Below are positions 37,483-49,600 of a stretch of DNA of 64,000 nt, piece after piece. The DNA is from Nemertoderma westbladi (Eukaryota; Xenacoelomorpha; Nemertodermatida; Nemertodermatidae). The notes under the pieces are model-generated. The model saw only the letters and a program-made list of their open reading frames with translations. It was not told the origin of the DNA and did not search any database. The position numbers and the translations under genes were made by a program. Location of the stretch: contig JAUCBJ010004729.1 in the NCBI GenBank assembly GCA_032718475.1, positions 1 to 64,000 on the forward strand, read 5' to 3'. The first letter of the stretch is position 1; each line of letters begins with the position of its first letter.

Positions 37483-39738
37483 GCTTATGTGTACAGTTGA
37501 ATGTCTACTGCCGTATTACAGTCTGAGCAAGTCTAGTAACTCAGTATTAACTGCTAGCCTAGTAATTAATTACCGATACTGCTACTCAGTGTAGCGTGAT
37601 ATATATATAATATATTAGAATACCGGGATGCTTATAGTATATATAAGTATTATTACAGACTAGGTTTATCTCAGAATACCGGTATAATTTTAGCACAAAT
37701 ATATATAAATATATAATAGGCCTATCGGGAATACCGGTATACAGCTTACAATTTGTAGTATATATAATTCTGGACTAGAATTAATTACAAGTACCGGTAT
37801 AATTTCAGCCTAAATTTACAGAAATAAAGATAATAGGCCTATCGTAAATACCGGTATATCAATTATTTTAAATAATTGAATTTCTGAATTTTAGGGTTAC
37901 TTGGTTACTTTAACTTACTTTATTACCGTTATTCGAGCAGTAATCCAACTGATATTGAGACCTAATGGTTGTATGGTAGGCCTACTATTTATAAATCGTT
38001 AGATTTGATTTATAATATATATATATACCCGTTTTAATGGGTTTTGTCAATGTTTGAAATAAATGTTATTATTTCTGGGGAGTAATCACTACACAAAGCG
38101 GTGCGCTTTCAGTGAAGTGTTACTTATAGGACACTAAAACAAATAATACTAATTTACCTAAGTTACTTAATACTACAAATTACGTACAATTCGGGTGAGA
38201 TTACAATCTCTAAATAAACACAAAAATTTACAAAAAACACAAAATACTAATTTTTAGGGTAATTTTACAAGAAGTCTACAAACCAGCCTAACAAAGGGTT
38301 AGAAATCTGGTTATTACAACGGACAGGGTACTACGGTATTTGAAAATAATAAGTAGTAGTAAATACACTGCGTTGTCCAGATAGAAAAATACCACCGCCT
38401 GACGACCTATAGCCGTATCGCTATAGGTTCTACGTTATGTATCACGGAGTGTTCCTACCTAGAAGTTAATAGAGCTAATCGAACGTGCCTATTAACCACT
38501 TTACAACACAAATATAATGCCTACACTAATTACTCTCGGAAAGCACTGTACACTAAACCCTAAATTAGGTACGAGTACTTGTACAACAGATAATCAGTAG
38601 TTAAATATACTTGAATAGCTAAAAGAACCACGGCATCTGCTGGAGTGACCGATGCACAAAATCACCAGTCTTTACCTACGCCAAGCAGCCCGTGTAGTAC
38701 CGGGGTTAATTTAACTATAGCGGTATGTATAACAAACACAATTACTGTAGGAACAAACTTGGGGAATGAATGTTGCGAATAATCGCATAAACTCTGAATA
38801 ATAAATATTACGCTACGCGTTCAAACTACTCAAACAAAATGCAGACCGAACACTGACAGACTACTATCAAGCCTAAACAAACTACAGGACATGCAGACTC
38901 CGAAATGATTAGGGAGTATGCGTTCTAACCCAGTAGTACGACTTATTCTTTAGTTGGGGGTTTACCTTACAGCATTCGCTGCCCCCACTTCCTAACCGTA
39001 CTTAATCGGACAGGTGATCTACACACGCTGCAATCCGCTCAGGCCTAATAACAGCCAGACAATTATCCAGCCTACAAATTATCTAAATAAATATTATACG
39101 CTACCCGTACAGACTTACACAAACAAAGTACAGACTAAACGATGGCAGACTACTCTCAAGCCCAAATAAACTACAGGACATGCAGACTCCGAAATGATTA
39201 GGGAGTATGCGTTCTAACCCAGTAGTACGACTTATTCTTTAGTTGGGGGTTTACCTTACAGCATTCGCTGCCCCTACTTCCTAACCGTACTTAATCGGAC
39301 AGGTGATCTACACACACTGCAATCCGTTCGGACCTAACAGCAATCAGACAACAGCTCAGCCTACAAATCGTCTGTACAATCTGATCAGGTTTACACGCCT
39401 TCTGTTCAATACTAGCCTACAAACAAATAAAACTGACAGAAATAAGTAAGCTCCAAAAGAAACAAGGGGTGTACAGTCCCTAATCTCTTAAACAGCCTAC
39501 CGGTTTACAACAATCAAGTCGAATAATACTAATGTACTTATACGGAAAGTACCGGTTAGGACAGTTAGGCCTACCGACCTACTGAAGTACCGATTCTGGC
39601 AGTTGGACCTGCGGGCCTATGGCAGTACCGGTTCTGGCAGTTGGGCCTACTGACCTACAGATGTACCGTTCAGGTTTACCGGTTGACCGGTACTTTCAAC
39701 TTTATTGCTTACTGCAATAAAGAAGCTATATCCTTTAT
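37483..39738 (-). other. 5' leader of the LTR element, with ~289-bp tandem duplication
   Basis: Untranslated leader between the 5' LTR and gag. A ~289-bp block is repeated in tandem (about 38794-39082 and 39083-39370; marker 'ctacaggacatgcagactcc' at 38882 and 39171). No ORF of note. The bases next to the LTR (39738 and leftward) do not clearly match a tRNA 3' end. Confidence 0.65.
38794..39370. repeat. ~289-bp tandem duplication in LTR element leader
   Basis: Two highly similar copies, offset 289 bases. The second half of each ('gattagggagtatgcgttct', 'ggacaggtgatctacacac') is almost identical; the first half has diverged more. Confidence 0.8.
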
Positions 39739-40980
39739 TGTTCACGCTTTCAGACCTTTGGCAGTTTAACCCGCCAAATTAGGATGTCTTCTAGATAATA
39801 AATCGCTTTAGCCTCTAACAAATATTTGATTCACTACACTAGTTGAAACCAATCTGTGCGCGATCATTCACCCGTTGGATATACCCGGGAGATTGATTTC
39901 GACAGCTTAATCTTATTGCTATGTAAGCCTAATGTATTATTCGACTGACAGTATTATATAATCTCTGACAATATTATTCACCTTCGGGGAATATTAACAG
40001 TTCCTTTAGGACGTGGCGCTCTATCTATATAAACAGAGTTATGACTTAAACTACTCACAACGATATGGCTTAGTTATAATTCACATATATGTCGCATTCT
40101 TTAGGAAATGCTTCTTTATCAGTTTCACTCATACACAATGCTGCACAATACTGCACACTAATCTGCCGATCTTCACTGATTTTAGTCACATATAAAAGGA
40201 ACACGGACCGAATCATGTAGGGTCTATCAAATAACATTAGATTCACTTCAAACCACTTTAACATAAGTCACAATCATTATATGTAACCCTTATATGTAAC
40301 TTACCTTCGGTATATCAAGAATATTGGGTTTTCGGGGTTATTTCTCGTTATTCCAATATAATAATTCATCAACAAATATAATGAATAACCGACAGCAAAA
40401 TCAGTAAAGTTAAGGTATAAATGATTTGGTATGGTATGCCGCATTTATGGATGTTATGCAGGTCGATAAAGGATATATGTCCTTATAATTAAGCCTACTA
40501 GTGTAAGGCTAAAGCAGAAAAGCACAAAATACTCTAAAGCCGTTCTTCCTGGCTTAGAATCACTAACAACACTGATAAGAATAACTATAAGAATACCAGC
40601 TACCCTTATTCCACGAAGCTCCCGTTCAACACAGAGAAAGAGCAGTGAGATAGGAAAATTCAGTTCAGTAGCTCTGTGATAGGTCAAAATCAAAGCTAAC
40701 TCAAATTCTATTGGCAGATACAGAAAGCTGCAACGTGGCAATATCAGCCGTTAGCCGTCGTCATGGTAGCGACACTGTTTTCAAGAGTATCGAGCTTTTT
40801 ACGTCATGAAATTGCAGATTATGTCCTCTAAAGTACAAATACAGTTCAAATACAGAAGAAATGACTTTTATGTCCTCTAAAACACCAGTACAGCAAGGAC
40901 ACGGCCTTTTTATGCCTGGCAAACCAACTACAGAGTACTTTAAGGGAAAATAACCGGTTAATGACGCAAAAGCTTTTACA
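39739..40980 (-). repeat. 5' LTR of the BEL/Pao-like element
   Basis: 1,242 bases, near-identical to 28839-30076; followed on the outer side by the target duplication ctgag (40981-40985). The single larger difference is 'atatgtaac' near 40292, where the other LTR has 'ctctc'. Confidence 0.92.
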
Positions 40981-41331
40981 CTGAGATAAAGTTTTATAAA
41001 GTTTAAGATACAATTCAAACTTTCCGCTATTTTATATAGTACCATTTTTCTTTGTATGACCATAACTTTCTCAGAAATGAATGAAATTCAACGAAATTTT
41101 TAATCATACCTACGAATATAACAAGTAAAACAACCATGTAGCAATTTTGCTCATACCTTTACCAAGGAGCCTTTCTGATCAAACCGGCTTTATTCAATTG
41201 TAAATTATACTGCTCGAATGCATGTCAAAAAGAGACTAGTTCTACCTTTGTGAAAAGATATGAGAAAGCTCAATTAGATTTCGCTACAAGTTCATAAAAA
41301 ATTTGCCAATTTCCTAAATAGAGGGAAGCTA

Positions 41332-41355
41332 CCCCCCCCCCCCCCCCCCCCCCCC
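41332..41355 (+). repeat. Poly(C) run, 24 bases
   Basis: Twenty-four C after 'gggaagcta'. At the parallel place in unit 1 (about 14255) the sequence is a short G-rich stretch instead. Confidence 0.95.
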
Positions 41356-41549
41356 TCTAACAAATTTGGTCTTCTAATCACAATTGTTTTCTTCTATATT
41401 CATACATGTTCCCTGTTCTTACTTGATATTCCTGTGAAGTGCAATGGTGAACTTGGGCGTGCCTCCATTTATTAATCTATTTAGTTGTTTAGCTCGGAAT
41501 CAATCGATTTCATCTGTTCATTCAACATTTTATAAGGGCCATTCCCCTT

Positions 41550-42185
41550 TGCCTTAAGGATGGTAAGCGTCATGTTGTGGTCTGGAATTCGGTAATGACT
41601 CCAGGCTACAAGGTCAAATCCAGACAAACCAGTATTAAACCGCGCAGTTAGTTCTTTTGCCTTTGTGAGGAACTTATATTAATGCTTTGTAGTGTCAAAG
41701 AGGATACATCGCTTGAACTGCTTCTACAATAATGTATTGCAGCACAGGAGGTTCGAATCAGAGTAAAAGCTGTAGAGATTTCGCACTATTGTGTCCCTAG
41801 GAAAGACACAATAGACGTTAGTGAATTTTCTAACCCATTTCTACAATGGGAACCTGGCTTCTCTTGGTGTAATAGCGTTGGATAGATGTCCATTGTTCAT
41901 CTTTAGAAGTTAGTGTGGCTGCCTTAAAGTGTGACATCAAAAAGAGAGGAGCCTATGGGTTGCCTTTGGTGTTTTACATGGCTTGAAGGGCATTGTATAC
42001 AACATAGGCTGGTTTGTAGCCATAGTTCAGTAAGGCTAGCCAGTTTCCATCAAAGGCAATATGCCAGTCAGCAGCTACCAGTACCAGTACTGGACGTGAC
42101 TGACGTGATCGTTGCTAGTAGGCAGTATTCTCAGTGCGACGGACGGCTGCAACAGACGGGCAGGATCTAACCCGGCTGTCGTGCT
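41550..42185 (+). repeat. SINE-like dispersed repeat, unit 2 copy
   Basis: Parallel to 14340-14995: 'aaggatggtaagcgtcatgt', 'ggttcgaatc' near 41752, 'gtccctagg.aagacac', and the 3' stretch 'gcgacggacggctgcaacag'. It was inherited with the unit, not inserted twice. Confidence 0.45.
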
Positions 42186-42232
42186 ATTGGAATAGTTATT
42201 GAGAGAAAATCATATTTTTTTTTATTTTCCAG

Positions 42233-42386
42233 ATCTTTGATGCCTCATTACAAGCTGGTGACGATGAATCCACTGTTGTTCGTATTGAATTGCCATTCTG
42301 TATATCAGTTGGTTGGGTTAAACTTAAGATTGTTGATCCATTCGAAGGACAGAGGTTAAACATTCAACTGTTGGGTTGTGATGGAG
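42233..42386 (+). CDS. Unit 2 module B, second exon
   Basis: 154 bases, phase 0 to 1; the protein is identical to the unit 1 exon 15044-15197. Acceptor tattttccag, donor gttggt. Confidence 0.85.
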
Positions 42387-42538
42387 GTTGGTTTTTCTTC
42401 ATTAATACCCTTGACTTCTGCCCTTGAACCATTAGGATCACCCCTGTATTACTGTGAACAAATTCTTCGAATTAACCACATTGAAATAATATTGTATTAA
42501 TTTACCTTATTATTTTATCTAATTTATTATAATTGCAG

Positions 42539-42861
42539 ATTGTTTGGTTCCATATCCTAATCTAAGCGACCTCAAGTATTGGCCACCTGGTAAAAAAGAC
42601 ATTGATCCTGATTATGATGGTTGGAATCCTCAGACAAGTTTAATCAACAAATTTAGAGGATTTAATCTTGGTTCCATACAAGACATCAAGGGATTAACCT
42701 TATTATTTAAGGATATGCCACCTGGTGTTGGAAAGTTTTCTTTCAGAGCTGTGTTCTCCAATGGTTCCCCATTAGGTCCCGGAGTTGAACTTACAGAAAG
42801 TGGCTCACTAACTCCAATTACATCTGCAGCTCAATGGATTAATGGAAAGCCGGATTCTAAG
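42539..42861 (+). CDS. Unit 2 module C, first exon
   Basis: 323 bases, phase 1 to 0; the protein is identical to unit 1 (DCLVPYPNLSD ... INGKPDSK). The preceding intron is 152 bases in both units. Confidence 0.83.
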
Positions 42862-43425
42862 GTTAGAATCTTCCATAATAGTGAACCACAATCAGCGATA
42901 TTGTTGCCAAAAAAAGAATTCTTCCAAATAAGTAGTTACTTACTTATCTTAGTTATTTAAAACAAAGTCTTTGCTATTTTTCCCAGTTATAAAAAGTAAT
43001 AAATGTCTTTTTGTCCAGTTTCGGCAATTTAAATTAAATTTATTAAAGTTTGAAAATTTATTGTATAAAATTATTTTCCATTTTTTTTATTTTCCATATA
43101 GAGAACCACATATCAGCAATATTAGAACTGTCAACTTGTAAAATAAAGAACACTTTAAAATACATAGTTTCTTAGTTGTGTTAGGTGGGGTGGGGTGGTT
43201 AGTTTACTGAAGTGTAAAGGAAACCAGTTGACCATATCAAATGAGAGCGACAAATCGTTTGCCTCGAAGTATTGATATGTTCATGGAAATGCAGATGAAA
43301 GAAGATCAAAGTAAATCTCCATTATTTTTGAGAATCGTAGTCATTTCGGTCATTATATTCCAAATGTCAATACACTAAATTTAAATATCACAGCACTGAT
43401 AACATCTGATATTCTATTGCTTTAG
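42862..43425 (+). other. Intron inside unit 2 module C
   Basis: 564 bases, nearly identical to 15673-16238. Nothing else is seen. Confidence 0.7.
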
Positions 43426-43585
43426 ATTCACACCACTGAATTGTATGCAATTGGTACTCCTTCTTTTGCAATGGAATTCCAAGATGATGTTATTTTCCCA
43501 TATTCATGGGTGACAATCATAGCTGATGACTGGTCTCCCAATAACCTTCATATATCTGCTATGGTAACTGGTCGCTGCCCTATTG
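43426..43585 (+). CDS. Unit 2 module C, second exon
   Basis: 160 bases, phase 0 to 1, IHTTELYAIG ... TGRCPI, donor gtaagt at 43586. Its 3' end ('gctgccctattg') matches the unit 0 exon better than unit 1. Confidence 0.85.
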
Positions 43586-43896
43586 GTAAGTAAAATACAA
43601 ACACTAATCACTAATCACTAATCACACGAATCTATTTACATGTTTATGATGTTGTATAGTGTACACATCTATATCTAAAGATCAAATTGTTTATGTATGT
43701 TTGTATGTATGTATGTTTGTTTGTTCCTCGATCTCCTCCTAAACTACAGTCTCTCGCGATATGGGGAATGTTCCGTTGGATTCAACGTGGTCCTGGGCTC
43801 TGTATAAAATAATTTTCACCGCCATGCAGTGAATATTTTCGGTACATTTAGTACTTTTTCGATCTTGTACAAATACCGGGGAGGGGGTCATATTCA

Positions 43897-43919
43897 CCCC
43901 CCCCCCCCCCCCCCCCCCC
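43897..43919 (+). repeat. Poly(C) run, 23 bases
   Basis: Twenty-three C following 'gggggtcatattca'. Confidence 0.95.
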
Positions 43920-44339
43920 TCTAAAATCTATTAATTTTAACGAAAACGTCTGATTTCTTGTTTGTACGGAGATTTCACTAGTCTGAATCCGTCAAATAAT
44001 TTTTATTTTGCAGCACCAAAATTACAAAGTAGTGAATAATTTTCATAAAATTTGAAAGTTACAATTTTCGGCTAATTGTTTTGTTTTTCAATACTAGTTT
44101 TCTGGTGCGTAAAATCCATTGGAAAATATTTAAAAATAATCTGATTAGTATAAATGGCTGTTTTAGTCCTCTAAGTAGGCAATAAATGAAAAAAAGAAGT
44201 AACCAGCACTTTCAGTTTGAACACAACATTTTGAATTCACTTATACGATGCTACAAATTCACATATTTTAGGTTTTCTGGGGCGCTGATTCTAATGGAAT
44301 ACATTTGAAATTTGCCAGATCATTGCTACTCGTATTTTT

Positions 44340-44840
44340 CGGCGTAATATGGTAAATTTTGGTGCTAGCACTAAATTTCATACCCAGCACCAAAAAGAAC
44401 AAGTTTGAGATGTCCAGTGGGGATTTTATTGATTCCATCGCATTCCGGACCCTCATAAACCCGTATAACGCAAGAAACAAGATGGTACTATCTATTGATT
44501 AATTTGCCTATTTTCAAAAACTTGGTTCTGGCAGAACAATTTTCCGGTGCAAAAGCAAGTTTGAAAACTCTTATGCAATTTTTACTTATTCCATTGAATT
44601 CAGAACCCTCACAAACCCGTATAACGTAAGAAACAAGGTGACACAATCAATTGATATAATTGATGGTTTTCAAAAAATTGGTGCTAGCACCAAATTTTAC
44701 ACCCACTTCAGAAAAGTACAAGTTTGAGATGTCTAGTTAGATAATTATTCATTCCATTGAATTCAAAACCGCCATAAACCTCTAAAACGCGAGAAATACG
44801 TTGTCACAAGCAATTGAACTATTGAATGGATTTTCAAAAT
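44340..44840. repeat. Diverged ~160-bp tandem repeat, three copies
   Basis: The marker 'ttccat.g.attc' occurs at 44433, 44589 and 44752, each followed by 'cc.cataaacc', 'aacg..agaaa' and 'attga'. The phrase 'tggtgctagcac.aaattt' also recurs. The copies have diverged and are non-coding. Confidence 0.6.
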
Positions 44841-44884
44841 TTCGTGCTGGCACCAAATTTTGCACACAGCCAACTAAATTAATA

Positions 44885-45297
44885 CTTCGATTGCAGTTGG
44901 TCCAAAATGCAGCTGCTCGTCTCTTAGTTGGAGTAAAATAACGGGACCACATCACTCCGGTGCTGATGGACCTTTACTGGCTTCCAATTCATCGCAGCAT
45001 TGAATTCAAAATTGCATTATTAACACACAAATGCATTCATCGCGTAGCCCCTGCGCATCTATGCAATTTCTTGGTGCCTTATATACCACCACGTCAGCTA
45101 GATCGAGTGACCAGGGACTTTTGAATATCCCACGATTTCGCCTAGAGACGTACGGGAGACGTGCATTTTCGACCCGCTCCTACAGTGTGGAACTCAGGAT
45201 CCCACAGGATGTCCGCGACGCCTCTACATTGGGGTCATTCAAATCAAAACTTAAAACCTATTTGTGTCGTGCTGAATTCGGAGGACAGGGCAATTAA
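44885..45297 (+). mobile_element. LINE 3' remnant (CR1/L2-like C-terminal end), degraded
   Basis: Translation across frames gives LQLVQNAAARLLVG, 'DHITPVLMDLYWLPI', 'FKIALLTHKCIH', 'YIPPRQLD' and 'FGLLNIPRFRLETYG..AFS'. This is the usual C-terminal tail of CR1/L2/jockey-type reverse transcriptase ORFs. A stop near 44940 and a frameshift near 45110 show that it is dead. Confidence 0.75.
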
Positions 45298-46195
45298 CTA
45301 TTTGTGTTTTAATATTATGCATTATGTATAATTTTAATTTTTTACTTCATCTGTTTTCCTGCTTTCCTTTTAACTCATGACTCCTTCTATCGTTTTACTT
45401 AAATTTCTATCATTTATTTCAACATATTTTATTTATTTCAACAGTAGTTATTGCATTTTTAATTGGGATGTATTACATGACTTCGCACACCTACATGCTA
45501 ACTGAATTGAGTGAAAAATACTTACACTAGTTCGACCCGTCTGTTTGCAAGGAAAGGGACATCTATTCCTTATATGATGTCGACATACAATCAAAGTATG
45601 CTCATTTATCTAATAATTTCCGGTATCAATTAAAGAGGGGTCACTAATTCCAAGAATAATATTTCTTCAAATCTTTATCATATTGCTTGAAATTTGAAAC
45701 ACAACTAGTTCAACTCACCCTAAATCCAATGAAACCCAATGAATCCGGAATATTCGATACAGCCTCTAAATTTTTCGCCATTCTTCACATTAGTCGTGAT
45801 TTATTTATATCATTAGAAAGCTTGCGTTACAGGATTCCAAACAATTTCTGAATTTCGTTGAGAAACAGCTGAGGTATCAAATGCGTTCAAATGTTGCTAG
45901 AATTCTCATTCGCTTGAGGACATTTATTCTATTTAATAAATATACCATTCAGAATCGATAAGGAATACACTGCCTGATGACCGCTCTCTAACACCCATGC
46001 ATATTCATGAAGTATAGCAGGCTATCTGTAATAATGCATTAACTAGTAGATAATAGCCAATGTAATAGTAATATAATAGTAATAGTAATAGTTAATAGTA
46101 ATATATGAAGTACTGGAATCTATCCATTTACATAGGAAGTATGTAAGACTTGGCCTGAGTCATTATAAAGCCTAAACCAATAAAGAAAACAATAT

Positions 46196-46240
46196 TAAAT
46201 AAGATGGATGATTGGTAATACCAATCATCCATCTTATTTA
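46196..46240. repeat. Perfect palindrome, 22-bp arms, 1-base centre
   Basis: The arm 46196-46217 (contains aagatggatgattggta) is exactly inverted at 46219-46240 around a single A at 46218. It could extrude as a cruciform or form an RNA hairpin. Confidence 0.95.
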
Positions 46241-46251
46241 TTGTAAACAAT

Positions 46252-46280
46252 ATCAAACATACCAATTTGGTATGTTTGAT
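46252..46280. repeat. Second palindrome, 14-bp arms, 1-base centre
   Basis: atcaaacataccaa (46252-46265), T, then its exact inverse (46267-46280). It starts 12 bases after the first palindrome and both have a one-base centre. Confidence 0.95.
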
Positions 46281-46653
46281 GATATGTTATCTAACACCGG
46301 AATCAATGGTTTCTTTAAGTTATTTTGTTTTAATCACAAATCAGTTCTTTCCCTAGCGTATAGCATGTAATGTAAATGTCTGAGAAAAGCAACTCGCTGA
46401 CAACAATTAATAGCCGATAGCTATTTATGTAGAAAAAATTAAACTGAAAACTGTGCTCTTATTCTCGTTTTTTGTTTTGGTTAGAATACTCTACAACTGA
46501 ACCTACTCCTTTCCCATTACCATTACGTTAGTATCTGTTATTGACAGTGGTTGTCGACTGCCTGTTGTTGGCTGTTGTTCATATTGAAGTTTAATCAATA
46601 TACTCCAAAAACTGCTCAACTATAAACTAATAATTATATTTCCCTTAATTTAG

Positions 46654-49600
46654 TTACAACTGGTCCGCCACCAACTACTGGTACCGCTCCACCTCCACCT
46701 CCTTCGACAACTACTGGACCTACAACAACTGTGGGTCCACCTACAACACCTGGAACAACAACAGCACCTCCACCCACAACACCCGGACCAACAACAGCAC
46801 CACCACCAACAACAACACCCGGACCAACAACAGCACCTCCACCCACAACACCCGGACCAACAACAGCACCTCCACCCACAACAACACCCGGCCCAACAAC
46901 AGCACCACCACCAACAACAACACCCGGACCAACAACAGCACCTCCACCCACAACGCCCGGACCAACAACAGCGCCTCCACCCACAACAACACCCGGACCA
47001 ACAACAGCACCACCACCCACAACAACACCCGGACCAACAACAGCACCTCCACCCACAACACCCGGACCAACAACAGCACCTCCACCCACAACAACACCCG
47101 GACCAACAACAGCAGCTCCACCAACAACACCCGGACCAACAACAGCGCCTCCACCCACAACAACACCCGGACCAACAACAGCACCACCACCAACAACAAC
47201 ACCCGGACCAACAACAGCACCTCCACCCACAACACCCGGACCAACAACAGCACCTCCACCCACAACAACACCCGGACCAACAACAGCGCCTCCACCCACA
47301 ACAACACCCGGACCAACAACAGCACCACCACCCACAACTACCCCCGGACCAACAACAGCACCTCCACCCACAACGCCTGGACCAACAACAGCTCCTCCAC
47401 CCACAACAACACCCGGACCAACAACAGCACCACCACCCACAACAACACCCGGACCAACAACAGCACCTCCACCCACAACACCCGGACCAACAACAGCACC
47501 TCCACCCACAACAACACCCGGACCAACAACAGCAGCTCCACCAACAACACCCGGACCAACAACAGCACCTCCACCCACAACACCCGGACCAACAACAGCA
47601 CCTCCACCCACAACAACACCCGGACCAACAACAGCGCCTCCACCCACAACAACACCCGGACCAACAACAGCACCACCACCCACAACAACCCCCGGACCAA
47701 CAACAGCACCTCCACCCACAACACCTGGACCATCAACAGCACCACCACCCACAACAACACCCGGACCAACAACAGCACCACCACCAACAACAACACCCGG
47801 ACCAACAACAGCACCACCACCCACAACAACACCCGGACCAACAACAGCACCTCCACCCACAACAACACCCGGACCAACAACAGCACCTCCCCCCTCAACA
47901 CCCGGACCAACAACAGCACCTCCACCCACAACAACACCTGGACCATCAACAGCACCTCCACCCACAACAACACCCGGACCAACAACAGCACCTCCCCCCT
48001 CAACACCCGGACCAACAACAGCACCTCCACCCACAACAACACCTGGACCATCAACAGCACCTCCACCCACAACAACACCCGGACCAACAACAGCACCTCC
48101 ACCCACAACACCCGGACCAACAACAGCACCTCCACCCACAACAACACCCGGACCAACAACAGCAGCTCCACCAACAACACCCGGACCAACAACAGCGCCT
48201 CCACCCACAACAACACCCGGACCAACAACAGCACCACCACCAACAACAACACCCGGACCAACAACAGCACCTCCACCCACAACACCCGGACCAACAACAG
48301 CACCTCCACCCACAACAACACCCGGACCAACAACAGCGCCTCCACCCACAACAACACCCGGACCAACAACAGCACCACCACCCACAACAACCCCCGGACC
48401 AACAACAGCACCTCCACCCACAACACCTGGACCATCAACAGCACCACCACCCACAACAACACCCGGACCAACAACAGCACCACCACCAACAACAACACCC
48501 GGACCAACAACAGCACCACCACCCACAACAACACCCGGACCAACAACAGCACCTCCACCCACAACAACACCCGGACCAACAACAGCACCTCCCCCCTCAA
48601 CACCCGGACCAACAACAGCACCTCCACCCACAACAACACCTGGACCATCAACAGCACCTCCACCCACAACAACACCCGGACCAACAACAGCACCTCCCCC
48701 CTCAACACCCGGACCAACAACAGCACCTCCACCCACAACAACACCTGGACCATCAACAGCACCTCCACCCACAACAACACCCGGACCAACAACAGCACCT
48801 CCTCCCACAACACCCGGACCAACAACAGCACCTCCACCCACAACAACACCCGGACCAACAACAGCACCACCACCAACAACAACACCCGGACCAACAACAG
48901 CACCACCACCCACAACAACACCCGGACCAACAACAGCACCTCCACCCACAACAACACCCGGACCAACAACAGCACCTCCACCCACAACACCCGGACCAAC
49001 AACAGCACCTCCACCCACAACAACACCCGGACCAACAACAGCACCACCACCAACAACAACATCCGGACCAACAACAGCACCCCCACCCACAACACCCGGA
49101 CCAACAACAGCACCTCCGCCCACAACAACACCCGGACCAACAACAGCACCTCCACCCACAACACCCGGACCAACAACAGCACCTCCACCCACAACAACAC
49201 CCGGACCAACAACAGCACCACCACCCACAACAACACCCGGACCAACAACATCACCTCCACCCACAACACCCGGACCAACAACAGCACCTCCACCCACAAC
49301 AACACCCGGACCAACAACAGCACCTCCACCCACAACACCCGGACCAACAACAGCACCTCCACCCACAACAACACCCGGACCAACAACAGCACCACCACCA
49401 ACAACAACACCCGGACCAACAACAGCACTACCACCCACAACAACACCCGGACAAACAACTGCACTTCCACCCACAACAACACCCGGACCAACAACAGCAC
49501 CACCATCCACAACAACACCCGGACCAACAACAGCACCACCACCAACAACAACACCCGGACCAACAACAGCACCACCACCCACAGCAACACCCGGACCAAC

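Larger units (their letters stand above)
28839..40980 (-). mobile_element. BEL/Pao-type LTR retrotransposon, non-autonomous, 12.1 kb
   Basis: Two near-identical LTRs (28839-30076 and 39739-40980) with TG...CA ends flank the element, and the 5-bp target duplication ctgag lies at 28834-28838 and 40981-40985. The internal ORF (33319-37482, minus) sets the orientation, so the right LTR is the 5' LTR. Gag and protease are present. Reverse transcriptase, RNase H and the integrase catalytic core are missing, so it must have moved in trans. Next to the 3' LTR a purine-rich GGGAGCGG (minus strand, 30077-30084) could be the polypurine tract; no tRNA primer site was recognised. The LTRs differ at only two places, so insertion is recent. 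Confidence 0.88.
28083..42232 (+). other. Intron inside unit 2 module B, carrying the LTR element
   Basis: 14.1 kb, of which 28839-40980 is the BEL/Pao-like element. Outside it the intron is about 2 kb and parallels unit 1. It has a short tandem duplication of 'gttaaaaatattgttgtgtagcattattg' type at about 28235-28310, a 24-base poly(C) run (41332-41355) and the SINE-like repeat (41550-42185). Removing the element would restore a normal intron. Confidence 0.75.
43586..46653 (+). other. Intron, unit 2 module C to unit 3 Pro/Thr exon
   Basis: About 3.1 kb. Unlike the introns before units 1 and 2, its 3' part shares no clear sequence with them, so the duplicated segment ends here. It holds a poly(C) run (43897-43919), a diverged ~160-bp tandem repeat (44340-44840), a CR1/L2-like LINE remnant (44885-45297) and two adjacent palindromes (46196-46280). 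Confidence 0.65.
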
